DNA from: Phaeodactylibacter sp.
GTDB taxonomy: Bacteria; Bacteroidota; Bacteroidia; Chitinophagales; Saprospiraceae
Assembly (NCBI RefSeq): GCF_022763345.1
Contig: NZ_JALEGS010000006.1
Span: forward strand, 26,620-90,619
Reading direction: 5' to 3'
Length of the DNA: 64,000 bases
Shown: positions 30,001 through 40,300 of the stretch, one piece after another
How positions within the stretch are numbered: the stretch's first letter is position 1
Layout of the letters: each line of letters opens with the position of its first letter
Translations under genes and position numbers: made by a program
Notes under the pieces: model-generated
Seen by the model: the letters and a program-made list of their open reading frames with translations, nothing else
Database searches by the model: none
Told to the model about the DNA's origin: nothing

Positions 30001-33000
30001 CAGGCAATACCGGCGATTATGTCTACACCTGGACCTCTGCCGATGGAAATATTGTCAGCGGGGGCAACACCCTATCCCCTATGGTGAACGCAGGCGGGCT
30101 CTACCAACTCCAGGTAACCGATACCCTCAATGGCTGCACAGCTACAGATACGGTTTCCATCGTGAAGGATGACAATCTGCCCGTAGCCATCATCACCGGT
30201 CCTGAAGTACTGAATTGTGACAACCCTACCCTGCAGTTCAATGCCGAGAATTCCAATCTTGGCCCGGATGGTATTTATGACTGGTCGACTCCCGATGGGA
30301 ACATCCTCAGTGGAGCCACTACCCTTACACCAACCATTGATGCACCGGGCGAATACCAATTGATTATTTCAGCGCCAAGTATTGCCTGTTATGACACCGC
30401 CACTTTTTTGGTCGCCATTGATACCCTCTCGCCACAGGTCGACCTACCATCGCCAGGTATTCTGAACTGCTATAACGATAGCCTGCTGCTGCTTGGTAGC
30501 GCGGCCACCAATAGCGGCGAGAACATTCTGACCTGGAATGGCCCTGCCGGGCAAATTCCAACCGACAGCATTCCTTTGGAGCAAAACATCACCGAACCCG
30601 GGCTTTACGCCTTACAGGTTACCGACCCGGTCAATGGCTGTACCACCACAGCTGAAGTCATGGTGCAGGAGGATATCGCTATCCCACAAGCTGCTATTGC
30701 TGCACCCGAGGTGCTCGACTGCGGAACGGCCAGCATTATGCTTGACGGGTCTTCCTCCAGCAGTGGGGCTAATTTCAGCTACGCCTGGACCGCCCCTGAC
30801 TCCTCCTCCGTTGGCTCCAATATCAATCAGCTGACGGGTATTGATCAGCCCGGAACCTATCAGCTACAGGTACTGAATACGGAGAACGGTTGCAGCAACA
30901 CCATAACAGCGCTAGTGGAAATCGACACCATACTACCGGAAGTAGCCATTGCGCCACCGGCAACGCTGACCTGTGCAGATACAGTCATCGCCCTCTCCGG
31001 CAATGCGACAGCTAACAGCAACACCCTGATTTATGAATGGAGCACCGCCAACGGGAACCTGCTGAGCGGAGCCACCACACCGGAACTGTCCACCGATGCA
31101 CCGGGCACCTATACCCTTCAGGTGACCAACACCACCAATGAATGCGTACAAAGTATCAGCGTAGATGTCGGTCAGGATGTTGAAACACCAACAGTAGATG
31201 CGGGCCCAGCTACTACGCTAAATTGTGCGGAGACCACTTATACCCTACAGGCGTCAGCCAGTGGCAATGCGCCTCTATCCTATGCCTGGACTTCACAGGA
31301 TGGCAATATTGCGAATGGTGCCAACGACCTGAATGCCACTATTGATGCACCGGGCACCTACACCCTGCAAGTCATCAATGAGAATAATGGCTGCACCAAC
31401 AGCAGCAGCGTTAGCATTGATGAGGACGTCGCACTGCCTGCCATCACCGTTGATGCAGACCCGCAGATAGACTGTGACAGCCCGACCGCAACCCTGGACG
31501 GCAGCAACTCCGATAGTGGCCCCAATTTGATCTATGCTTGGTCCACGCCGGATGGCAACTTCAACGAGGCAACAGATGCACCGTCCATCACTGCACTTCA
31601 GGCCGGGACCTATACGCTTCAAATTACCAATACCGACAACCTGTGCACTGTAACGGAAGCAGTGACCGTAGTGGAAAACACGGCCGTCCCTCAGGCCGAT
31701 GCCGGTGCGGACGGCATTCTGAACTGCGATGTCAATAGTATCAGCGTTGGTGGCAGCAATACCAGCCAGGATGGGCCACTGGTCTATACCTGGACCCTGA
31801 ACGGGGCTCCGATTGCCAGTGCAGACAGCCCGACTTTCGAGGCCAATCAGCCCGGGCTATACCAGCTTTCCGTCCTCAATACAGACAATCAGTGCGAAGC
31901 GCTGGATGAAGTCGAAGTCTCCATTGATACCATCTTGCCAACAGCAACAGCTCTGGCTCCTGATGTGCTGACTTGTACCACAACCAGCCTGCAATTAGAT
32001 GCAAGTGGTTCCAGTCAGGGTAGTAGCTTCACCTATGCCTGGAGCACCCCTGACGGACAGCTGGACAGCCCCGAAGACGTGCTTAACCCAACGGTCAGCA
32101 GTGGCGGCACCTATACGCTTCTGGTTACCAACAACAGCAATGGTTGCCAACAGCAGGCTAGCATCGAGGTACAACAAGATACGCTATCGCCGGTAGCAGA
32201 TGCCGGTGCCCCCCTCCGGTTAACCTGTACAGACACCCTGCTCAACCTGGATGCAACCGGCTCCAGTCAGGGCAGCTTCCTGTATAACTGGTCCGGGCCT
32301 GGATTGCCTTCCGGAACAGGTGGCCTAAATCCAGAAGTACAAGTGCCGGGGACTTATTTACTGGAAGTCATCAACATCCAAAACGGGTGCAGTGCCACCG
32401 ATGAAGCCCTGGTCACCCAGGATATTACGCCACCGGCAATCGCTATTGATGCGCCCGAAATACTCGACTGCGCGCTTACTGAGCAATTGCTGGATGCCAC
32501 GGGTTCAAGCCAGGGTGCTGAGTTTAGCTATACCTGGACGACGGCAAATGGCAGCATAACCGAAGGTCAGAATACCCTACAGCCCAATATTGGATCACCG
32601 GGGACCTACAACCTCCTGATCACTAATACCGACAATGGTTGCACCAGCAGCCAAAGTGTTGAAGTCGGCCAGGACATCACGCCTCCGGTAGTTGCGGCAA
32701 GCACTCCTGATACTTTAACCTGTACCACTACCAGCTTGCAACTCGACGCTAGCGGCAGTAGCAGCGGACCGGTCTTTGACTACAACTGGAGTACCAGCAA
32801 TGGTACCCTTCAGAGCGGCACCAACACCCCTACTCCAGTGGTCAGCAGCGGAGGGCTTTACCTGTTAACGCTTACCAATACAGAAAACAACTGCGTCAGC
32901 ACCCTTGAAGTCGGTGTAGTGCAGGATACCCTAGCTCCGGTAGCCGAAGCCGGTAGCCCACAGGAGCTCAATTGTGACTTCCCGGTGCTGTCGCTGTCCG

Positions 33001-35204
33001 GTGCAGGGTCGAGTACCAATGGCTTTTCCTACAACTGGAATGGCCCCGGACTGCTCAGCGGCACGAATGACCTTTCACCGGAAGTAAACCAGCCGGGTAC
33101 CTACACGCTTGCCGTGACCAACGACTTCAATGGCTGTGTGTCTACGGATGCGGTGGCCATTACACAGGATACCATTACGCCAATCATTTCCATTAACGAT
33201 CCCCAGGTATTGAACTGCGATCTGACCGCCCAGCAACTCCAGGCCGGCAACAGCAGCCAGGGTGCCGAATTCCAGTACACCTGGACTACACCAAGTGGCA
33301 ATATTGACAGTGGCAGCCAGACCCTGCAGCCCACCATCAATGCCCCCGGCGAGTATACCCTGCTGATTGAGAATACCAGTAACGGTTGCGATGCGCTTGC
33401 CAGTATTGTTGTCGAACAAGACACCATCGCTCCCGAGGTGGCAGCCCTCACGCCCGACACCCTGACCTGTGCCGTAACCAATGTAGCAATCGATGCCAGC
33501 GCCTCCAGCAATGGCTCCGAATTTGACTACAACTGGTCCACTGCCAACGGACAGATTCTCTCGGGTGGGCAGACCAATAGCCCTACCGTGAGCAGTGGCG
33601 GCATCTATACCCTGGTATTGACCAATACCGTCAACTTCTGCAGCAGCGAGCTGACGATACCCGTTGTGCAGGACACTTTGTCGCCAGTGGCAGAGGCAGG
33701 TACCACGGCCGAACTCAACTGCGACAGCCCCAGCCTAACCCTTAGTGGTTCCGGGTCCAGCACTGGCGGTTTTAGTTACGAATGGCAGGGGCCAGGCGTG
33801 CTCAATGGTGGCGGCACCCTCAATCCTGCTGTCAACTTGCCGGGCACTTACACCCTCGTCGTCACCAACAACTTCAATCAGTGTACGGCAACCGATGCGG
33901 TGGAAATCACACAGGATGTGAACCTTCCAAGCGTAATATTCACGCCTCCCGGTACGCTGACTTGTTCCGTGGAAACCGTACTGCTCGATGCCAGCGCCAG
34001 TACACAGGGCGATAACTTCACCTTCAACTGGTCTACTTTGGATGGCAACTTTGTGGGCTCGACCAATAGCCTGTCCGTTTCCATCGATGAGCCGGGCACC
34101 TACGACCTGACCATTGAGAACATGCTCACGGGCTGCTCCAACAGCAATCAGGTGGTCGTTGATCAGGATATTATTGCCCCGGCAGCAGAAGCGGGCAACA
34201 CCTTTGTGCTGGAATGTTGGGAGGACACCGCCAATCTTGACGGCTCCAATTCACAGCAGGGGCCGAATATCACCTATCAGTGGACGACAGTTGGAGGAGG
34301 GTTCACCTCTGGGGCAACGACTACTGCTCCGGTTATTAATGCACCGGGGCTGTACACCCTCTTGGTTATTAATACCGAAAATGGATGTTCTGCGCAGGAT
34401 CAGGTTCTGGTAACCCAACCCGTTCCGGAGGCCAGCTTCGACCTCATCCAACCGCCTTGCTTCGGCGATCCGGGCACCATACGGTTCCCGGAGGTTACGG
34501 GTGGAACGCCACCTTATGAGTTCTCCATTGACGGAGGAGACTCTTATCAGGCGGGCAGCATTTTTGCCGATGTATCGCCCGGCAACTACGAGCTAATTGT
34601 GCGCGATGAGAACGGCTGCACCTATGAGGCCAACGCCGCCATTATTCAGCCCGACTCCACCGTCGCCATTATTGACCCTGCCGAGGCAACGATTCAATTT
34701 GGCGAAAGCTACACCATCAAGGGGCAGACCAATCTTGTACCGGATGACATTGCGGATATCTTCTGGTCTAACCCGGGTTCACTTAGTTGTGATGATTGCC
34801 TGCGCCCAACGGCCAATCCGCTGCGCACCACGGATTACCTCGTCACGGTAGTTAGCAACAACGGCTGTATAGACCAGGCACCTTTCCGCCTGTTCGTAGA
34901 CCGGACTCAAACCGTTTATGTACCCAATGCCTTCTCGCCAAACGGTGATGGCACGAACGACCTGTTCTATATTTTTGCCCGAAACGGCGTCATAGAAAAC
35001 ATCCGGGCATTCCGGATTTACAACCGCTGGGGAGAGCCTGTATTTGAAGGCTACAACCTCTCGCCCAACAATCCGGAGCACGGTTGGGACGGCACCTTCC
35101 GGGGAGAACAGATGAACAACGCCGTTTTTGCCTGGCATGCTGAGATCGAGTTTATTGATGGTACAGTTGAGCACTTCAAGGGGGATGTACAATTGTCTCG
35201 TTAG
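27015..35204 (+). CDS. Giant repetitive choice-of-anchor L adhesin with T9SS type B signal
   Basis: The ATG at 27015 places the signal peptide correctly (MRKHLLIPFFLLFLTSLLQA), giving about 2729 aa. The order is the same as the upstream paralogue: choice-of-anchor L (about 140-370), Calx-beta-like (about 385-490), PKD-like, two SprB-like units (VSGGAPPFYFSWYD; VSGGSPGYDFNWSNG), 20 Ig-like repeats (about 807-2473), an SprB-like unit, and the type B sorting domain from YVPNAFSPNGDGTNDLFYI. Exported by Sec then T9SS; a long surface fibre used in adhesion or gliding is inferred. The PorE-like lipoprotein gene follows 183 bp later, after a terminator. Confidence 0.9.
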   Translation: MRKHLLIPFFLLFLTSLLQATTDPIVVELEGTRSRHRLSTKAEGPFALTLCQLQPGEQYQLWLSPQAQEGGEVRFLSEAGTPEITYSFTAASACQSIPVTQLAPGALKARFILSVSCESCERPPGENRMAGLTISPGVDALTLIQDVFIGGNCFDVSNVTLIGSPSSAGQFGMGATSVGVNSGVIISSGNVSDATGPNNSGSTGSNMGGGSHPDLADLAGSNTVFDATGIEFQFTPTVDNITFNYVFASEEYCEFVDAGYNDVFGFFISGPGINGGFTGNGENIAVLPGSNIGVTIDNINDQDNTVFFVPNSGSCGAGVINNDIEFDGFTRVLTAIANVQECETYTIRLLVGDVGDGIYDSAVFLEANSFAAGGTATGEAFSPTTNSNITYEACSDGYFSLDVGGDLSTTRIVDLIVSPNSTATPGVDYANFPLSVTAFPGQSTIQIPIDVFADNIVEGQETIILEIQNSCSCINGTIELIIQDSPPLDVTVPPVEVCPGEPASLAAAVSGGIPGFSYTWSNAASSSAITVTPNETTTYTVTVTDQCGLTATTDATVTVSGASEATLTGQGQFCEAPFTAELQVTFQGSGPWLFAYSLNGVPQPDIVATENPLIIEVNSPGFYQAEYVAPQAYPTCVGQAQGSAFIELLDLNPQVDAEPVSCTGATDGEVSINVSGGAPPFYFSWYDVTNDQPLPDESNTLTDLAPGTYEAYIVDGFGCADTVQVEVEEPMPVSASIASTEGVNCLNPNGGSIDLEVSGGSPGYDFNWSNGASSEDPANLQAGEYFVTITDDEGCTTTASAVVEENFDLPTVDSNVPDTVTCFQPAVTLNGTGSSTGPEFTASWSGPGLPPTDGLNAFAQQSGDFILTITNTANGCIAYDTVTVAADNAAPDVVLSPGTITCDAPEIQINTNGSSSGPAFSYSWSGPAVVNGANSLSPTVDGPGTYNLSITNNDNGCSSSSTVEITENTTLPAIDAGPGTELTCEEPEVSLSATATGNTGDYVYTWTSADGNIVSGGNTLSPMVNAGGLYQLQVTDTLNGCTATDTVSIVKDDNLPVAIITGPEVLNCDNPTLQFNAENSNLGPDGIYDWSTPDGNILSGATTLTPTIDAPGEYQLIISAPSIACYDTATFLVAIDTLSPQVDLPSPGILNCYNDSLLLLGSAATNSGENILTWNGPAGQIPTDSIPLEQNITEPGLYALQVTDPVNGCTTTAEVMVQEDIAIPQAAIAAPEVLDCGTASIMLDGSSSSSGANFSYAWTAPDSSSVGSNINQLTGIDQPGTYQLQVLNTENGCSNTITALVEIDTILPEVAIAPPATLTCADTVIALSGNATANSNTLIYEWSTANGNLLSGATTPELSTDAPGTYTLQVTNTTNECVQSISVDVGQDVETPTVDAGPATTLNCAETTYTLQASASGNAPLSYAWTSQDGNIANGANDLNATIDAPGTYTLQVINENNGCTNSSSVSIDEDVALPAITVDADPQIDCDSPTATLDGSNSDSGPNLIYAWSTPDGNFNEATDAPSITALQAGTYTLQITNTDNLCTVTEAVTVVENTAVPQADAGADGILNCDVNSISVGGSNTSQDGPLVYTWTLNGAPIASADSPTFEANQPGLYQLSVLNTDNQCEALDEVEVSIDTILPTATALAPDVLTCTTTSLQLDASGSSQGSSFTYAWSTPDGQLDSPEDVLNPTVSSGGTYTLLVTNNSNGCQQQASIEVQQDTLSPVADAGAPLRLTCTDTLLNLDATGSSQGSFLYNWSGPGLPSGTGGLNPEVQVPGTYLLEVINIQNGCSATDEALVTQDITPPAIAIDAPEILDCALTEQLLDATGSSQGAEFSYTWTTANGSITEGQNTLQPNIGSPGTYNLLITNTDNGCTSSQSVEVGQDITPPVVAASTPDTLTCTTTSLQLDASGSSSGPVFDYNWSTSNGTLQSGTNTPTPVVSSGGLYLLTLTNTENNCVSTLEVGVVQDTLAPVAEAGSPQELNCDFPVLSLSGAGSSTNGFSYNWNGPGLLSGTNDLSPEVNQPGTYTLAVTNDFNGCVSTDAVAITQDTITPIISINDPQVLNCDLTAQQLQAGNSSQGAEFQYTWTTPSGNIDSGSQTLQPTINAPGEYTLLIENTSNGCDALASIVVEQDTIAPEVAALTPDTLTCAVTNVAIDASASSNGSEFDYNWSTANGQILSGGQTNSPTVSSGGIYTLVLTNTVNFCSSELTIPVVQDTLSPVAEAGTTAELNCDSPSLTLSGSGSSTGGFSYEWQGPGVLNGGGTLNPAVNLPGTYTLVVTNNFNQCTATDAVEITQDVNLPSVIFTPPGTLTCSVETVLLDASASTQGDNFTFNWSTLDGNFVGSTNSLSVSIDEPGTYDLTIENMLTGCSNSNQVVVDQDIIAPAAEAGNTFVLECWEDTANLDGSNSQQGPNITYQWTTVGGGFTSGATTTAPVINAPGLYTLLVINTENGCSAQDQVLVTQPVPEASFDLIQPPCFGDPGTIRFPEVTGGTPPYEFSIDGGDSYQAGSIFADVSPGNYELIVRDENGCTYEANAAIIQPDSTVAIIDPAEATIQFGESYTIKGQTNLVPDDIADIFWSNPGSLSCDDCLRPTANPLRTTDYLVTVVSNNGCIDQAPFRLFVDRTQTVYVPNAFSPNGDGTNDLFYIFARNGVIENIRAFRIYNRWGEPVFEGYNLSPNNPEHGWDGTFRGEQMNNAVFAWHAEIEFIDGTVEHFKGDVQLSR
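29435..34434 (+). repeat. Twenty coding Ig-like repeats of about 83 aa
   Basis: About 5.0 kb encodes 20 consecutive units averaging 250 bp. Each has an early LTC or LNC cysteine, a YxWST/SGP core with DGN or GPG, a GxYxLxVTN strand, a late NGC-type cysteine, and an xQDTxxP linker. Units 11-19 (about 31944-34190) form three copies of a three-unit higher-order repeat of about 750 bp: TLTCTTTSLQLDAS-type, AEAG...ELNC with GPG, then a QGAEFxYTWTT-type unit. Confidence 0.85.
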
Positions 35205-35232
35205 CAGTAATGCTTAAAGCAATATAGCAGAC

Positions 35233-35271
35233 CGAAGGCCGCTTTAGCATTGCTGGGGCGGCCTTCGTTTT
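35233..35271 (+). terminator. Terminator after the giant adhesin gene
   Basis: A perfect 10-bp stem CGAAGGCCGC/GCGGCCTTCG (35233-35242 with 35258-35267) followed by TTTT. Confidence 0.75.
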
Positions 35272-35387
35272 GGGCAACCAGCAACAAAAAAATACCTCTG
35301 GCGTTTTATTCGTATGCGCTTCAAGGCCAAGGTTACCCCAGACGGCTAGCAACGCGTACCCTATATCATTCAAATCCAAGTAAAGCT

Positions 35388-37379
35388 ATGATCCGGTATT
35401 CCTATATTCTAATTGTGCTTCTTTTTGCGGCACTCAGCAGCTGTACTTACACTGAAAAAGTCCGAGACGGGCAAACTGCGATTGAGGTCAAGCAATACGC
35501 TGTAGCCCTCGAACTCCTCCAAAAAGAATACGAGAAATCCAAAAGCCGCGTTGAGAAAGGGCGCATTGCTTATAAAATCGGCGAAGCTTACAAAAACCTC
35601 AATCAGAGCGACCTCGCCATCCGCTGGTACAAGATTGCCTATGATAATCAGTACGGGTGGGAATCCCTGCGCGAGTACGCCTTTGCGTTGAAACAAGCCG
35701 AGCGCTACGATGAAGCCGCCCGGGCCTTCAAAGACCTGGGCATAGAAATCGGCAGCCCCTATGAATACCGCCGGGAAATCAGCGCCTGTCAGATCGCTCA
35801 GGGCTGGAAGGACCTGCGCCCGGAGTATGAGGTGGAAGTTATGGGCTTTAACTCCAGCCGGGCGGAATATGCTCCTGTACTTTACAAGAGCAACCAGCTC
35901 GTGATCACTTCCGACCGCGCAAACAGCACTGGTGATGACACCTACAACTGGACCGGCAATGCCTTTTCCGACCTTTTCCTGGTCGACCTGGAGTCCAATA
36001 CCGTTTCCGACTTCACTGGTCCACTCAATACAGAAGATAACGAAGGGACGGCCATCTTCAACAGCGACTATACTGAAGTCTACTTTACCCGTTGTTTCGG
36101 CGGTGGCAAGTGGGATGCAGACCACTGCAAGATTATGCGTTCGGAAGTAAGTGGCAACAGCTGGAGCATACCACAGCCCCTGTCCTTTATGCAAGAAGGC
36201 GTCAATTACGGCGGGCCGGCACTTTCGGAAGATGGGCAGCGCCTCTACTTCTCTGCCGATCACCCCGATGGCTGGGGCGGGCACGATCTTTACTACAGCG
36301 AGCGGCAAACGGATGGCACCTGGGGCCCTCCTCAACTCATGACGAGGGTGATCAATACCGAAGCCGACGAAATGTTCCCCTTTGTGGATAAGGACACCCT
36401 TTATTTTTCCTCCCGGGGGCATACCGGCATGGGCGGGCTCGATATTTTTAAAACCTACCAGCTGCAAAGCCGGGGCTGGGCATCCCCCTATAACCTGAAA
36501 CCACCGGTCAACTCTGGCTCTGATGATTTCGGGTATATCATTGACTACAGTGCCCCTAAACAAGACGAGGATGTGCTGTATTCCGGGTATTTCACTTCCC
36601 GGCGGGAAGAAGGTATCGGGAATGATGATATTTACCGTTTCACCAAACGGAGACTGCCTCCGGAAGAGGTCGTACAGGATGAAGAGCCCCCAAAAGAAAT
36701 CGAATACAAGCTACTGCTCAAAGGCTTTGTCCTGGAAAAACTCTACGAGGTACCTACTGATCCGAACAGCGTGGTGCTCGGGCGCAAGCCGTTGCCGGGT
36801 TCTACGGTTAAGATTCAGTTTGGGCCCCGTAAAGAAGAAGTGACTGTGGGGGAAGATGGCATGTTCGAGCTGGAGCTGGAAGAAGAAGCCGACTACACGT
36901 TCCTGGCGGCCAAAGAAGGCTACCTGAAAAACGACGCGGCCTTCTCCACCCGTGGTATCGGGCGTGACCCCAACAACCCTGTGCAGGAATTCGAGATTGA
37001 AATCGTGCTGGACCGCATCTTTTTGGATAAGGAAATCCGGCTCGAGAACATTTACTACGATTTCGACAAAGCCAACATCAGAGAGGATGCCCAGCCTACG
37101 CTCAACGACCTGGCCCGCAACCTGGAGCTCAACCCGGACATCCGTATTCAGCTGGGCTCACATACCGACTGCCGGGGCAGCTCCCGGTACAATCAGGACC
37201 TTGCCCAGCGCCGTGCGCAAGCCGCAGTAGATTACCTGATCTCACAGGGCATTGACCCGGGCCGGCTCGTTGCCTTTGGCTACGGGGAAAGCGAGCCCGA
37301 GGCCGATTGCATCTGCAACCGTTGTACGGAGGAGGAACATCAGATCAACCGGCGGACGACCTTTAAAATTATCGAATAA
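35388..37379 (+). CDS. OmpA-family lipoprotein with PorE-like domain order
   Basis: The ATG at 35388 gives a lipoprotein signal (MIRYSYILIVLLFAALSSC, lipid-modified Cys19), total 663 aa. Order: TPR-like helices (about 30-140), a PD40-type propeller (about 160-430; YFSADHPDGWGGHDLYYS, YFSSRGHTGMGGLDIFK), a carboxypeptidase-regulatory-like beta domain (about 465-555), then an OmpA C-terminal peptidoglycan-binding domain (IYYDFDKANIREDAQ, GSHTDCRGSSRYNQDLAQRR). This order is that described for PorE of the T9SS, so it may tether the secretion or adhesin complex to peptidoglycan. It lies downstream of two type B substrates and overlaps the next, convergent gene by 11 bp. Confidence 0.88.
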   Translation: MIRYSYILIVLLFAALSSCTYTEKVRDGQTAIEVKQYAVALELLQKEYEKSKSRVEKGRIAYKIGEAYKNLNQSDLAIRWYKIAYDNQYGWESLREYAFALKQAERYDEAARAFKDLGIEIGSPYEYRREISACQIAQGWKDLRPEYEVEVMGFNSSRAEYAPVLYKSNQLVITSDRANSTGDDTYNWTGNAFSDLFLVDLESNTVSDFTGPLNTEDNEGTAIFNSDYTEVYFTRCFGGGKWDADHCKIMRSEVSGNSWSIPQPLSFMQEGVNYGGPALSEDGQRLYFSADHPDGWGGHDLYYSERQTDGTWGPPQLMTRVINTEADEMFPFVDKDTLYFSSRGHTGMGGLDIFKTYQLQSRGWASPYNLKPPVNSGSDDFGYIIDYSAPKQDEDVLYSGYFTSRREEGIGNDDIYRFTKRRLPPEEVVQDEEPPKEIEYKLLLKGFVLEKLYEVPTDPNSVVLGRKPLPGSTVKIQFGPRKEEVTVGEDGMFELELEEEADYTFLAAKEGYLKNDAAFSTRGIGRDPNNPVQEFEIEIVLDRIFLDKEIRLENIYYDFDKANIREDAQPTLNDLARNLELNPDIRIQLGSHTDCRGSSRYNQDLAQRRAQAAVDYLISQGIDPGRLVAFGYGESEPEADCICNRCTEEEHQINRRTTFKIIE

Positions 37380-40300
37380 TCATAACGGGGGCAGCGTAAA
37401 TCGTCTGCCCCATTATTTTAAGCATTGCCCAATACGCCCCGGCCGGCCAGTCCGCTACTTCAATGCGTTGGCGGAAAATACGCTGCTGCCCCAACGCTTG
37501 CTGGTACCGGATTTTGCCCGTCACATCTACGATAGCCAACGTTAACGGTCCGGAGACTTTTAGTGCGCCTTCCAACTCAATAAAGCTGGCGGCAGGATTA
37601 GGGAACAAATGAACCTCATCGATCCATTCCAGCGCCTGTGCCTCCACCAAATTCTCTTCTTCAGTTGCGGTGCAGCCATTGGCATCCGTCACGGTAAGGG
37701 TATAGATAGCGGAAACCGGCACCTCAATAGTATCCGTATTCGCACCGGTACTCCACAGGAAGGTGTAGGGCGGCGTGCCCCCAACGCCCTGCCCCAACAC
37801 GCGGAAGGGATTACTAAGCGTACTGAGCGTAACAGTAAGCAATTCCGGTTCCGGCAGTTCTATTTCAAAAGTACGCAGGCAGTTGTTATTATCAATAACA
37901 TTCAGTTGGTACATCCCTCCCGGCCGGTTAGCCAAACTATCGCCGGTGAAAGGCAGCAACTGGCCTGCATATAGCCATTCGTAAGCATAGCCGGGCACAC
38001 CTCCGGTTACGTCCACCGCGATGTGGCCATCCGATCCACCAAAGCACTGTACCGTATCGAAACGGACCGTATCCAGCAGCAGCGCCTCTTCCGGCTCCTC
38101 AATCTCATAGGGGCCAAAGACACGCTGACAGTCTTTTTGGTCCGTAACCGTCAAACTGTAGGTGCCAGCTGCTACTCCATTTAAATCAGTAGTCATCAGG
38201 CCATTGCTCCACGAATAGGCATAAGGCTGTACGCCTCCGGTCACATTCAGATCAATGCTCCCGGCGAGGTCTCCCTTACAAGGAACCGGATCAATATCCA
38301 TGACTGTTGCCGAAATCAGTGGATGAGCATTGGTAACCATGGCGTTCACCGCATCTGTACAGCCCCGATCGTCAATAACTACTCCTGTGTAAGTTCCGGC
38401 AGGCACTCCGGTCAAGTCTGCAACCGGCTCAAAGACGATGTTGTTGCTGTTGAACCACGAGTAGAAATAAGGCGCTGTGCCTCCCGTGGTCGTAGTAAAC
38501 ACCCCACCGGTTGAATCGCCGAAGCAGTCCACCATGCGAATGCTGTCCCGGGTCAGGGATAAAGGCTCGGGCTGCTGCAGTGCCGTAAGAGGAGATTTTT
38601 CATTGCATCCCGTGGACAAATCCGTTACCGTCACCCGGTAGTTACCGGGGCTGAGGTTGCAAATAGATACGGTATTGGTGTCCGTCACTTCAATGTACCC
38701 ATTGCTAAAGTGAAATTGATAATTGGAGGAGCCGCCAGCTACGCTCGCCACTGCACAGCCATCGCCCTGCCCGTTGCAGCTCACATCCACGGTATAAAAA
38801 GTATCCAACTCGAAAGCAGCCGTGAAGGCTTTTACCTTTACCGGCAGGGATTCCCGCTCACATCCATTGGCATCCACGACCGTAAGACTGTAGTCTGCCG
38901 GTGCAGGATCGGGAATCTGTGGCTGTTCCGCACCATTGCTCCAGTGGTACTCATACCCGGGCACGCCCCCGTTGACTACGGCCTGAAGCTCTTCGACCTG
39001 ACCGCCTTCGCATATGTCCTCTGCCTCAATACCGATAGCGACATTTAGTGCGGGCGGTTGATTCAGGATAAAGGTGGTATCATAAGAGCAAGCATTTGCA
39101 TCATCTACCACCAGGCGATAGGCACCGGCAGGGATATTGAAAATATCTTCTGTCTCCACATCAAGTCCTATCCAGCTATACCCGTAAGGCGGTGTCCCTC
39201 CACGGGTATCTACCTCAATAAAGCCAGTGGAATCGCCCCGGCAGGCAATAGGCCCGAAGCCTTCCAAACCAATTTCCAGGGGTTGCGGGCTAATAATGGG
39301 AATCGTATCGCTAATAAGCTCACACCCACGCCCATCTGAAATGGATACGACATAATTGCCATCGCCAATCCCAATCCGGTTGGGGCCAAGTGTCCCGTCG
39401 TTCCAGCGATACTGAATGGGCGGCAAAATAGAAGGCACACCGGGATTTTGAGTGGCGGTGACGTTGATCAGCCCATCCATCGTGTTTTCACAGGCAGGCT
39501 GTACCACGTTGATGGCGCTGCCAAACAACTGAGGGGCTTCAATCACAAAGGTGGTATCATAAAGGCACCCCTGCCCGTCTTCCACCTGCACGCTGTAGGC
39601 ACCTACTGGCAAATCGTCAATTTCATTCGTTGTGGCACCGGTGCTCCAGGTGTATTGATACGGAGGTACGCCCTGTGGATTGAGTGTCACCCTTCCGGTT
39701 TCCAGCCCTTCACAAAAGGGTTGTACAACTTCAGCGGTGAAATCGGGTTCGGAAGTAGCCTCAAGCAAAACTTCCAGCGTATCTCCCGGGCAGGCATTAG
39801 CATCGGTCAGATAAGCAAAGTAGGTACCAATAGCAAGGTTGCTAAGCGTACTGTCGGCTCCGGTTTCACTCCAGGCGTAGACATAAGGCGGATTCCCACC
39901 ACTCCCGCTCACGGTAATCGAGCCGTTTTTCTCCCCAACGCAGGTGGGATTATCGGTATCAATGAGTGTGAGCGCTAACGGAGAAGGCTCCTGAATCGAG
40001 TAAGCAGCACTGGCTGTACACCCCTGAAAATCGGTGACGGTCACACTGTAGCTGCCCGCGCTCAGGTTCACCCGAAGGCGCGAATCACTGCCGTCCGCCC
40101 ATTCGTAGTGGTACGGGGGCGTACCTCCATTACTTCCAACCAGCAGGCGCCCGTCTTCCTGGCCTGCACACGACATATCCTGACGGAACTGCAACTCCAG
40201 CTCAAGGGGAGCCGGGGCTTCCAGCTCAAAGCTTTCCACCAGTTGGCAGTCTTTGCTATCGGTTAGGGTTAGGGTGTAAGTTCCGGCGGAAAGATTGAAT

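Noticed and set aside
29435..34434. Possible CRISPR or satellite DNA
   Set aside because: The 250-bp periodicity is in frame and encodes Ig-like modules; DNA copies are diverged and there are no short constant repeats with spacers.
35409..36563. 384-codon minus-strand ORF
   Set aside because: It is antisense to the well-supported PorE-like lipoprotein and has no recognisable domains; a shadow of high G+C codon usage.
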